From Hippopus hippopus (taxonomy: Eukaryota; Mollusca; Bivalvia; Cardiida; Cardiidae), in the NCBI GenBank assembly GCA_946811185.2, contig OX328109.1, forward strand, positions 34,022,129-34,086,128: DNA of 64,000 nucleotides, in the 5' to 3' direction. Shown here one piece after another: positions 10,560-20,900 of this stretch. The position numbers and the translations under genes are program-made. Under the pieces are notes generated by a model, which was not told the origin of the DNA, searched no databases, and saw only the letters and a list, made by a program, of their open reading frames with translations. Position 1 is the first letter of the stretch. Each line of letters starts with the position of its first letter.

Positions 10560-11175
10560 CGCTCTTGTTACAAAATGATAAAATTTTGGACTTGCCCAAA
10601 TCCAAAGCATTTGCAGACAACATATTAAATGAAGCTCAAATGGTGGTAATTATACCCCCACCTACGAAGTAGAGGAGGGTATACTGGTTTCACTATGTCT
10701 GTCTGTCAGTCCATCTGTCAATCCATCCGTCTGTAGACTTCTTGTTTCCGTATTCTAACTCTAGAGCCGTTTGACCTAGGACCCTGAAACTTTATACAAG
10801 TGTTGCTCATGACCAAAGGAGGTGCCCTATTGTTTTTGGGTCACATGGGTCAAAGGCCAGGGTCACAGGTGAACTTTGTTTGAAAATCATTTCCGTGCTG
10901 TAACTCAATGGTTGTTTGACCTAGGATCATGAAACTTTTTACAAGTGTTGCCCATAATCCAAGGAAGTGTCCTAATGTTTTTGTCACATGAGTCAAAGGT
11001 CAAGGTCACAGATGATCTTTGTTTTGAAAATCATTTTTGTTCTCTGATTGTGCTGCTTCAGTAACAAGGTGCTGTTGGGTGGTATTTGTCCGCTTTGCGA
11101 AAGTTCTAGTTGTCTGTGTTTCCAAAAGCTTTCTACCTCACGGGTGATTAAACTAAGGATTTTGTGGTAAAGGGT
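10560..11175 (+). mobile_element. family A MITE split by a pearl-like element
   Basis: Left half 10560-10655 (ATAAAATTTTGGACTTGCCC to GCTCAAATGG), right half about 11111-11175 (TCCAAAAGCTTTCTA to GTGGTAAAGGG). The hairpin centre is gone. Confidence 0.75.
10656..11110 (+). mobile_element. P2: pearl-like element with ~146-bp core
   Basis: Starts TATACCCCCACCTACGAAG, contains the microsatellite TGTCTGTCTGTCAGTCC and two core units marked by TGAAACTTTxTACAAGTGTTG at 10784 and 10930. A reversed homologue is P3 (24620-25072). Confidence 0.8.
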
Positions 11176-11189
11176 TTACAAAGAAGATC

Positions 11190-11812
11190 CCTTTGTTTTT
11201 ACAACCACTAGGAAGGAGGCTTTTAAAAATATTGTGGGTAAAAAAGAAAATGCTGGCAAACAATAGTTTTATGTTTTGCACACAAATCCCATCTTTTTTG
11301 TCGTCTTAAATCCGTCATCCGCAAATACTTTCAATATGGGCGAGTCTTAAATTTTATTGTTAACGCTTTACCACACAATCCCGAGTTTTAACAACCCTGA
11401 GAAATAAGCCTTTTGAAAACATTGTGGGAAAAGGAGAAAATGCTGGTAACCAGCATTTTCTCCTTTTCCCACAATGTTTTCAACCGTATCAAAGACAAAT
11501 TCCACCAGTTTAGCCAAATTTGAATTGTCGTCTGCAAACGCTTTCAATTTGGGCAATGCTACACTTTTGTTGTGTGATAAAGAGTTAACCCTTTACCACA
11601 CAATGACGACTTTTAACACCTCTGATAGAGAAGGCTTTTGAAAACATTGTGGGAAAAGGAGAAAATGCTGGTTACCAGCATTTTCTCCTTTTCCCACAAT
11701 GTTTTCTACCCTATCAAAGAAAAATCATTTCATATGAGCCACACTGAAACTGTCATCTGCAAATGCTTTCAATTCGGACAGGCCTAAAATATGTTGTGTG
11801 ATAAAGAGTTAA
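11190..11812 (-). mobile_element. family A MITE head-to-tail array, three copies
   Basis: Truncated copy 11190-11363, then full copies 11360-11588 and 11585-11812. Adjacent copies share a single TTAA (11360, 11585). All have the same orientation. Confidence 0.92.
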
Positions 11813-11889
11813 GTAGAGAGTTTTATATATACCTGTAAAGAGGGTCGCATCAAATTTGACCCTCTGGGTCATCAAATAGGCACCACTTT

Positions 11890-12375
11890 ACATACTAAAC
11901 TTAACCTGATCCAACTACACACAATGCATGATGATGATGACTTTGTTGGACGAGGATCCCTCCGTGTTTTAGGCATATATGGCATGGACCGTTAAAGAAC
12001 TGGATAACAGGAGATCAGGGCACAAGCCCCTAGCTCTTCTTCAAATAGACCTACATGTTTTCTCCTTGGTTCTTTAACATGCTCGGTGAAAAGAACCAAT
12101 ACATGCGAGGCTACCTCTGGGCATGAATTATGGAAAAGGAGAAAATGCTAGTAACCAGCGTTTTCTCTTTTTCCACAAAGTTTTTCTTTGGTTCTTTAAC
12201 ATGCCCGATGAAAAGAACCGATACATGTGAGGCTACCTCTGGGTTTCAAACTAGTTCATCTCTAGTTGGGTGGGAAACAGGAACTGTCTCAGAAAGGTAC
12301 TGGCCAGGCCGGGTATCGAACCTTGGACCTCCGGATTGATAGTCCAGTGTTTACAACTGCACCGCTGCTCCACCC
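11890..12375 (-). mobile_element. SINE-like composite with internal duplication and a captured family A hairpin
   Basis: The block GGTTCTTTAACATGC...GAGGCTACCTCTGGG occurs at 12068-12122 and 12190-12245. Between them is a 55-bp family A hairpin alone (12128-12182). The right end reads as a B box and tRNA-like head on the minus strand (GGTATCGAACC at 12310). Confidence 0.65.
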
Positions 12376-12483
12376 ATCACACGGAATGCAGATGATGTAA
12401 TATTCCATTTATACGAGAACTTTCGGATCATGGATTGCAAAATGACACTGTTCTCATTATACAAAGTTTGACTGAATTTACTT

Positions 12484-12698
12484 GCTAACCCTTTACCTGT
12501 CAATCCTTTCTTTTAGCAACCCCGAGGAAGAAGATGTTTTTTAATGAATTGTGGAAAAGGAGAAATTGCTGGTAACCAGCATTTTCTCTTTTTTTTTTCC
12601 AGAAAGTTTTCTAATATTTTAATGAACAGGACCCATTTTAGCCATTTTCACCATATTGAATTTGGACAAGTCTAATTTGTTGACTGGTAAAGAGTTAA
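12484..12698 (-). mobile_element. family A MITE, full length
   Basis: CTAACCCTTTACCTGTCAATC start, TTAA 12695-12698 end; hairpin with a T-run insertion. Confidence 0.87.
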
Positions 12699-12784
12699 AA
12701 CACTTTCACAACTTTTGTTGTTACGGTGTAGGTTTAGATCAGATTGTACAGAAAATGTCTGTTTTTATATCTGCATTGTCTACA

Positions 12785-13002
12785 TTAATCCTATGCCACA
12801 GAACAAAATTTTAGACTTGTCTAAATCAAAAGTGCTTGTGGATGAAATATTAAATATGGCTCAAATAGTGGAATTTATGCTTCAAAGGGTAGAAAACATT
12901 GTAGAAAAAGAAGAAAATGCTGGTTACCAGCATTTTCTTCTGTTCCCACAATGTTTTAAAAAGTTTTGTTGTTAAAACTTGGAATATGTGGTATAAGGTT
13001 TA
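12785..13002 (+). mobile_element. family A MITE, full length
   Basis: TTAA at 12785; right end GTGGTATAAGGTTTAC; full hairpin. Confidence 0.87.
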
Positions 13003-13084
13003 CATACATGTATTCTGCCCAGAATCCAAATTCAGAATGAGCACTTTGTATCTTTGTCACAGGAATTTCAGTTGTATTCAATTA

Positions 13085-13155
13085 TTGATGACTTTCAGGA
13101 TTGTATTGTATCAAAAGCTGTGTTTACTCTGTTCAAAAGCTGTGTTTACTCTGTT
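13085..13155 (+). repeat. 24-bp direct repeat
   Basis: CAAAAGCTGTGTTTACTCTG occurs twice in tandem. Confidence 0.9.
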
Positions 13156-13279
13156 GTTATGATAACAAATTCACTTTTGTATAAGATCTCGTGGTCATTG
13201 TACGCACTATTTTAAGTTTGACTTTCAAGTCCATTGTCATAATGTTCTATAAATTATACATTTATATGTATGTTGTTTT

Positions 13280-13430
13280 TCCGTACTTTAAACAGCATTT
13301 CAGTTAAATCACAGCAACAGCTCTTTTTTTCATATCTTTTACATGCCTAATAATAATTTGGCTGGGGTTTTGAAGTGCCTTGTTGAAGGACACTTCCACA
13401 TGATGATGAACAGCACCATCAACCGGAATC
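13280..13430 (-). mobile_element. SINE 3' fragment
   Basis: AACAGCATTTCAGTTAAATC and AAGTGCCTTGTTGAAGGACA match the body of other SINEs here; tRNA head absent. Confidence 0.5.
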
Positions 13431-13645
13431 AAAAAACAGCATTTCACCATTACAAATCTATTCTCCTTAAATAGAGGCTAAAATATCATAAGTTTTATTA
13501 TGTTGCAGTGTTCTTCAAATGCATAGTTTTTGGAGGATTCTCTTCATCATGTACACAGGTGGAACTTTGTCCCTCATAACTTTCTCCATTAGTCTGGAGT
13601 TGCTTTTGTCACACTAAATTTGAAAATGTTCCGTATTTCAACAAG

Positions 13646-13874
13646 TTAATCCTTTTGCAAATGACAAATTTTTGTACTCTTCGAAGTTTAAACAAACTGC
13701 AGAGAACAAATATATAAAGTTGGTTCAAATGAGCTGAAGTTTTCTGATAAGAGAGAAAATATTGTGGTAAAAGGAGAAATTGCTTGTTACAAGCAATTTC
13801 TCCTTTTCCCACTATTTTCGAATGCTTCCTTCTTACGGCTTGTTAAAACATGGGATTATTTGGTAAACAGTTAG
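13646..13874 (+). mobile_element. family A MITE with changed hairpin apex
   Basis: 229 bp including flanks. Apex is GAAATTGCTTGTTACAAGCAATTTC: both arms changed GCTGG to a new complementary sequence, so pairing is kept. Confidence 0.9.
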
Positions 13875-14089
13875 TGGGACAATTTTCCCTGCTCTCTGCA
13901 GAACACTGTATATTTGTTTTCAAAATTAGAAAATGTGCCTTCTTTTACAATTTTCAGGCAATATATTTTTTAAATTTTTTTTTTTGTATATATAATTTTG
14001 TTGTTGTTTTGAAAGAAATAAATACTTTAAAGATGTGCTGTAAGTGTGTTAGACTGTGATATTAATTATATTCAGTATTAAATCTCCCT

Positions 14090-14740
14090 TAAATAAACCT
14101 GTTTTTAACGGTCCCAACATAGACACTTTTTAAAACACTGTGGGTAAAAAAGGAGAGACTGCTGGTAACCAACATTTTTATTCTTTTTCCACACTGTTTT
14201 CTAACCCTTCAAAAACAAATCCCATCATTTAAGTTACATTTAATTTGTTGTCAGTAAATCTTTTAACATGGACCAGTCTAAAATACTGTCCTTAGGGAAA
14301 GGAGATCAGACATGTTTGATGGGAATTTGTCAAAATTGTAAAAACTTGATTCAAGAGGTACTTATTTAAATCCTTACCAACTGGTAAAACTTTAGACTTG
14401 TCCAAATTGAGCAAAGTTGCAGACCAAAATTAGAATGCGGCTCAAATAATCAGATTTATCTTCAAAAGAGTAAAGAGCTGGTAACCAGCATTTTCTCTTT
14501 TTCCTAAAATGTTTTCATCTATCTCCAGGGTTGTTAAAAATTGGGAATGTTTGGTAACAACTTGAAGTTTTTACCAAAAAATGCTATGTTTTTAAGGCCC
14601 TGACAGAAAAGGCTTTGAAAACATTGTGGGAAAAGTAAAAAAAAATTTCTTATCCAGCATTTTCTCCCAAAATGTTTGTAACCCTTCAAAAACGAATCCC
14701 ATCATTTACAGTCTATACTGTCTGCAGAAACGCCTGAATT
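14090..14740. mobile_element. family A MITE cluster, three diverged copies
   Basis: About 14090-14306 (-), 14366-14565 (+, TTAA at 14366) and 14570-14740 (-). All have weakened hairpins. Confidence 0.75.
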
Positions 14741-14929
14741 TGTACGTAGAACCCCATGGAATTAATTCAAGACAACACACTGCTTCAATGAGCAAAACTT
14801 TTCTTTTTGAAGGATTAAGACATGATATGAGAACAATGTTAGTATATGTACAAAAGAAAGGCTTAAACACACTACTTTCTGAAACAAATGTGCCACAGAC
14901 AACTGTGCAAACTGCTTTACCCTAAGGTC

Positions 14930-15158
14930 CCTTCACCAAACAATCCTAGCTTAAGCAACCCAAAAGGAGAAAACTGGAAAACATTAAGGAAATAGAGATG
15001 AAAATGCTGATAACTGGCATTTTCTCCTTTTCCCATAATACTTTCTAGATCTACACTTCCAAAAACAAATTTCATTTTTTTTGTAGTATTTTATTTTATT
15101 CTAGATGTGCTTTGAATTTAGACAAGTCTCAAGTTTTTGTTATTTTGTAAAGTGTTAA
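14930..15158 (-). mobile_element. family A MITE, diverged
   Basis: TTCACCAAACAATCC start and TTTGTAAAGTGTTAA end; hairpin apex GATAACTGGC. Confidence 0.78.
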
Positions 15159-15206
15159 GTCTACTAGTTGACAAGAATTTAGAATTATCCAATGTATAAG
15201 CGTTTA

Positions 15207-15730
15207 ACTCTTTACTTACCAAACAATTCCTTCTGTTCATAATCTTGATGAAGAAGCCTTTTGAAAACATGGAAGAAGAAGAAAATACTGGTAACCAGCA
15301 TTTTCTCAATTTCCCACGATGTTTTCTATCCTGTGAAAGAAAAGGAAAAACTGCTAATAACTTGCAGTTTCTCCTTTTCCCACAACGTCTTCTGCACTTT
15401 TAAGGTCAAATTCTATCATTTGAGCCAGATTTAATACTTTTCCACTCAATACTGTGTTTTAATGGCTGTAAGCAAGAAGCCTTTTGACAATATTGTGGGG
15501 AAAGCAGAAAATGCTGGTAACCAGCATTGTCTCCTTTTCCCACAATGTTTGAAACTGACTGATAAGCGAATTTCTATTTTCAAGCCACACAATTTTTTGT
15601 TGTCAGCACAGGCTTTCAATATGGGCAAGTCCAAACTTTTGTTCTCTGACAAAGGGTCAATTATTTATCTACTTATCTACAAATAATTTCAATCTGGACG
15701 AGTCTACAATGTCTAGTAACAAGGTAAACT
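15207..15730 (-). mobile_element. family A MITE cluster
   Basis: 15207-15437 carries two successive hairpins; 15436-15660 is a near-complete copy; 15682-15730 is a further tail. Confidence 0.78.
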
Positions 15731-16019
15731 GAGCAAAATCTTTTCTTTTAAATAAATTGTTAACATGATACGAGAGGAATGTAAGAAAGGATATGTACAT
15801 ATATCTGTATATATATCGACAAAAGTAACATACTAAAACGTAGCATTTTAAAACATAAAAGCAATCACAACATTCAGATCAGTCATAAAAGTTTGATATG
15901 TATTGTATAAGAATATAAAAATTTCTTTTAAAAAAATGCATGAAAAAATTCTCAAATTATTTACATACAACTCTTTGTTGCATCACTAAACAGGTAGCCT
16001 GGGTTCAAAGGCCAATAAT

Positions 16020-16780
16020 TTAACCCTTAAAGCCCCTTTCATGACTAAGGTTGCCTTTGCAGCCAGTGTAGATCAAGATCAGGCTGCACAAAATGTGCAG
16101 CCTAATCTTTGATCTACACTGTCCACTTTGCTGAAACACTTTAGACAAGAGTAACCTTGAGATTGTGATTATTTGGGATTTTTTCTAGATTAAATATATC
16201 TTTTTGGTTTATTTCATGCTTTTCGATAGTTTATGGAGAAATAACAGTGGAATATTGTTCGATATTTTATGGTTACCAGTGAAAAATACCGATTTAATTT
16301 TCTAACTCTTCAATTGAAGGCGGAAACAGTAGTTCCTAAGCACTAGTTACCTAGGTAAACAGTGCATGCCATTCAACCAGCGGGAAACATGACGTAATTT
16401 GCCCTACATTCCTCGCACTTTACGTAATACTGTCATGCGTTGTTATGCGAAAGGGGTACAGCACAAGGAATCATCAAAAACAACTGTACTGGATTTTGAT
16501 GTACATGTAAATCCACCACCCCCTCATAAGGGTTAGAAGCATGAAATATTTAGAATATTGTTTTTTTCGGTGAAGACCAAACTTTATTTCATTCAGTGAA
16601 CATCATTGGTAAAATTTTTATGAGTGGCATCAAGTGAACATCATTGGTAACATTTTCACGAGTGGCACAGCCACCCGTGAAAATAATACCAATGATGTTC
16701 ACTCAATGAAATAAATTTCAATCTTTCACCTAGAAAAACAAATATTCTCTATTCATTCGGTGCTCTAAGGGTTGATAACT
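16020..16780 (+). mobile_element. family B MITE interrupted by other insertions
   Basis: Left part 16020-16200 with TTAACCCTTAAAGCCCC and hairpin GTAGATCAAGATCAGGCTGC; the right end GCTCTAAGGGTTGA appears at 16761-16776. About 545 bp of foreign DNA lies between. Confidence 0.7.
16565..16745. repeat. foldback repeat (family I)
   Basis: Arms of about 75 bp: TTTATTTCATTCAGTGAACA... and ...TGTTCACTCAATGAAATAAA around GTGGCACAGCCACC. A 35-bp block is duplicated in the left arm only. Confidence 0.88.
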
Positions 16781-16980
16781 CCTTACTACAGTATCCTTAT
16801 CATTGTCTATATAGATCCTTTGACAATCTAGTATAACAATTAATGGAGATAAATATGAAACTATCATGGGGAAAACAGAAATTACTTCCCTTAACAACTC
16901 TAAGCTTAATGATAGCTTGATATCACAAATAATTAAGCTAAACCAAAAGCAGCATTATGTGAAATTGCTGTATCAAATTG

Positions 16981-17092
16981 TGCCTTTACCCCATATTCCA
17001 TCATTTTAACAAACCAGGTGAAAAAGTTTTTGAAAACATTGTGAGAAAAGAAAATGATGGTAAATATTTTTGTTGTGTGGTAAAGAGAAACA
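16981..17092 (-). mobile_element. family A MITE, internally deleted
   Basis: CCTTTACCCCATATTCC start, shortened hairpin, TTGTTGTGTGGTAAAGAG end. Confidence 0.65.
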
Positions 17093-17823
17093 TGTGTCTA
17101 AGCTTTATTTATTATAAACTTGAACTGTTGCGGATCAATGAAATAAGCCCATCGGCTGCTTTGTCACTGGATCGGAAAAGATATTCAAAGGGCCATAAAT
17201 CCTGTGATAGTCCACCAATCATAACAGAAACTGTAAGTGAAATCATACTCATGGTGGTAAAGGTTCCATTTAAATTTCAGCTAGATACCTATTATCGCAA
17301 GTCTGCTAGTGTTACATTGTATCTCTGAATACTCTAGTGCATATATTATGTAAGAATATGAACAATCATTGGAGAACCGTGCGATATTCTTAGAACCTTC
17401 AACGTAGACAAGTTTTTAACTAGCCCATTACAGGGAAATAAAGTGACACTGCATGAAATGTGCCTCTGTTAGTACAGATGGCTCCATTTGATTGTTCTTC
17501 ATATATGATGCCATTGATATTATATTCGTTTACGTGCAGTCCCCATATTAGGTCTTTAATTTGACAGGTTCACTAACGGAAATAAGAAGTATTAGTTGAA
17601 AACATAGGTCGAGCGGAGACACACAATTGCAGCTATGGACAGACCGACAGACTGACAACCTTAAATCACAGAACTGTTTGGTGACGTGATAAATGGCAAT
17701 CATATCTAACATTAAACTTGTGAAATAACATCTAAACAATTTATATGGTTATGAACAACATAGATTTTTGGTGAATAGTTGAATGAATTTGAAAAGGAAT
17801 AGCCTTGCTGATCGGGACCTCTT
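17093..17823. other. no feature seen
   Basis: AT-rich, presumably 3' UTR and downstream flank of SLC13. No repeat, RNA gene or second ORF is convincing. Confidence 0.4.
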
Positions 17824-17952
17824 TCAAGCAGTTGAGTTTGTGATGAATATATCTGGTATGGAGCCAAGGTCATACATGGACTTGCCCCAGGTATTGAGAG
17901 CCAGTGTTAAACACATAATGGCTATGATGTTCATCGGGAAACCAGCAATCAT
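17824..17952 (-). CDS. SLC13 exon 14 (terminal)
   Basis: 42 codons plus TGA. Encodes MIAGFPMNIIAIMCLTLALN then TWGKSMYDLGSIPDIF and ends ITNSTA, matching the LNTW C-terminus of the family. I did not find a convincing polyadenylation signal close downstream. Confidence 0.92.
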   Translation of the reverse strand: MIAGFPMNIIAIMCLTLALNTWGKSMYDLGSIPDIFITNSTA

Positions 17953-20900
17953 CTGAAAAATATGAATAAAGAATTTCAAATTGTATGGTTAAATATTGCT
18001 GTAATTACGTACCATTTATCCTCAATGTGCCTTTCACAAAACTGGTTGTCTTTGTAGCAAGTGTAGATCAAGATCAGACAAAATGTGCAGTCTGATCTCT
18101 AATTTACACTATCACCTTTGAGGAGACATTCTTTACAAAAACAGACTTGAGATTACAATTATTTAGCTTTTGTTTCTTGACTGAAAGTGTCTGTTAGATT
18201 TATGCAGCACTCTATGAGTTGATATGCTGTAAATCCTCTGACCTTGACGATATTCAGGGAAATTTCTGGCAACCTTGCAGGCAGTGTGAATAAAGATCAG
18301 ATTAAACTATTCCAAGTGACTTGAAAGAACTATATTTGATGGAAAGGATTATATGGCGAACCTTGTGAAACAAGTTACAGCCTTGAGCCAGCCAAAGACA
18401 GCATACTATTTATACAGAATAAAATGGATGGTAACAGACAGCTAAATGGACAGACAAACACTGCCAAAACAATATCCCTCCTTCTTTGATCCTTTACAAC
18501 ACAATCCCCAGTTCTAATGACCCTGACAGAGAACGCTTTTGAAAACTTTGTGGGAAAAGAAGAAAATATTGGCACCCAGAATTTTATCCTTTTCCCCCAA
18601 TATTTTCTATCATTTCACAGACAAATTGCAATTCTTTAGCAACATTTAAATTGTCTTCTGCAAATGTTCTTCTTTCCCCATTATATTTCCTTCCCCTTCA
18701 AAGATATCTGAGACATAGTTCATTCATCATTGGCAAATGCTTTCAAACTGAGCAGTCCACATTTCTGTCCCCTAGTAAACAGTTAACCCTTTACCACTCA
18801 ATCCTGAATTTTGATGAACTTGAGTAGGAAGGCTTTTGAAAGCATTGTGGGACAAGGAAAAAATGCTAGTTACCATCATTTTCTCTTTGTCCTACAATGT
18901 CTTCAAAAGCTTCTTTCTTCAGGATTATGTGGTAAAGGGTAAAATCAGGGTAACTTTCTGCTTATGTATTCAAGAAGACTGTTTTTCAAAGTCTTCAGAG
19001 ACAAACTTGATCCTTGGGAGTTATCAGCCAAACAAAGCAAAAACAACTTAACTCTTTCAGTACTGAATAAATAAATTGCATTGTCTCAAAGCCTAAAAAT
19101 ACATTTCCTCTGCAAGGTCAAGAGACAGTTAGGTCATAATTTAGAATATAGCAGTGGACAGTGTAGATCAGAGATCAGACTGCAGGTTCTGTGCAGTCTG
19201 ATCTTGATCTACACTGTTCACAAAAGCTTCTGGTGTCGTCTATGGTATGGAAAGAGTTAAAACTACAAAAAAAATACCCACCATGTCTTTAATGGATATA
19301 TAACCTGTCGAGAAAACAATTGCATTGGGTGGGGTTGCGACAGGTAGCATGAAGGCAAAGGAACAAGAGACTGCAGCACCAATCATCAGGTACAAGGGAT
19401 GGGTATTAGTTGACAGTGCCTACAAAAACCAAACATATTCAGTAAAATCATTGCCTATCAAAACAGGCAACTTTGAAAACATCCTTGTAAAATAAGAATA
19501 ATCAACATGAATTTAGGTACACTGTATTAATATGTATAGGAGAAAATATTCTGGCAGCGGAACAGAGACTGTGGCACCAATCATCAGCTATTAGAGATGC
19601 GTATCTGTGGTAAGTGCCTATGAAACAAGTGGGCCCTTGGCTCTAAAGCGCGCACCTGAGTAAAGTCATCTATGATTAATAAAGCTGAAGAAATCGTGGT
19701 TTAAATGATGTAAAATGTATGCATGTAAGTGACCTACTTTTTGACCAACTTGACCTACTTTTGAACTTGTCAGATATATCATCAAGACAGACATTATAAT
19801 AATGTTCCATGAGAATCGGACTGAAAATTTGGTCGCTCGACTGCACATAAGTTTTTTTTCTAAGATTTGGCCTGGTGAACAACTTTTTCTGTTGTGACCC
19901 AATTTCAAACTTGTCTTAGATTTAAAAAGGAAAACCTTTCTGACCTAGTTTCATAAGTGTCAGGCTGAAAATGTGGGCTCCAGACTGCATACAAGATGCT
20001 TCTGAGATTTGGCCCAGAGACCTACTTTTTAACCCAACATCACCCAATTTTGAAGATGTCCAAGATATGATCAAGACAAACATTCTGATTAAGTTTCATG
20101 AGTATCAGGCTGAAAATGTGGCCTCTACAGTGCAAACAAGGTTTTACTCAGATTTGGCCTACAATTAACTGGACATGACCCAATTTCAAACTTGTCCAAG
20201 ACATCATCAAAACAAATATTCTGAACAGGTTTCTTGAGTATCAGACTGAAAACATGGCCTCTAGACTACACACAAGATTTTTCTATGATTTAGTCCTGTG
20301 ACCTACTTTTTGATCCAACAAAACCCAATTTCAAACTTATCTTAGATATCATCAAGACAAACATTCTGACCAAGTTTAATGAATATCGGGTTGAAAATGT
20401 GGCCTCTAGAGAGCACACGAGGTTTTTCTAAGATTTAACCCTGTGACCTACTTTTTGACTAGATATAACCCAAATTTCAGACTTGTCTGAGATATCATCA
20501 AGACAAACATTCTGACCAAGTTTCATGAGTTTCAGGCTGAAAATGTCGCCTCTAGAGTGCACACAAGCTTTTTCCAAGATTTAGCCCTGTGAACTAATTT
20601 TTGACCCCACACGACCCAATTTTGAACATGTCCAAGATTTTATCAACACAAACGTTCTGACCAAGTTTCATGAGTAACTGACTGAAAAGTGGCGTCTAGA
20701 AGGCACACAAGGTAAATGTTGACGCCTGGACGACGCACAACAGACAACGCACGATGCGCCATGCACAATGGAAACAGTACGATCACAAAAGCTCACCTTG
20801 AGCACTTCATGCTCAGGTGAGCTAAAAAAAAAAAATTCAATTTACCCCTTACCAACCAAATGAAAATTCAAATGTGGCTCCAATGATAAGATTTGTTTGT

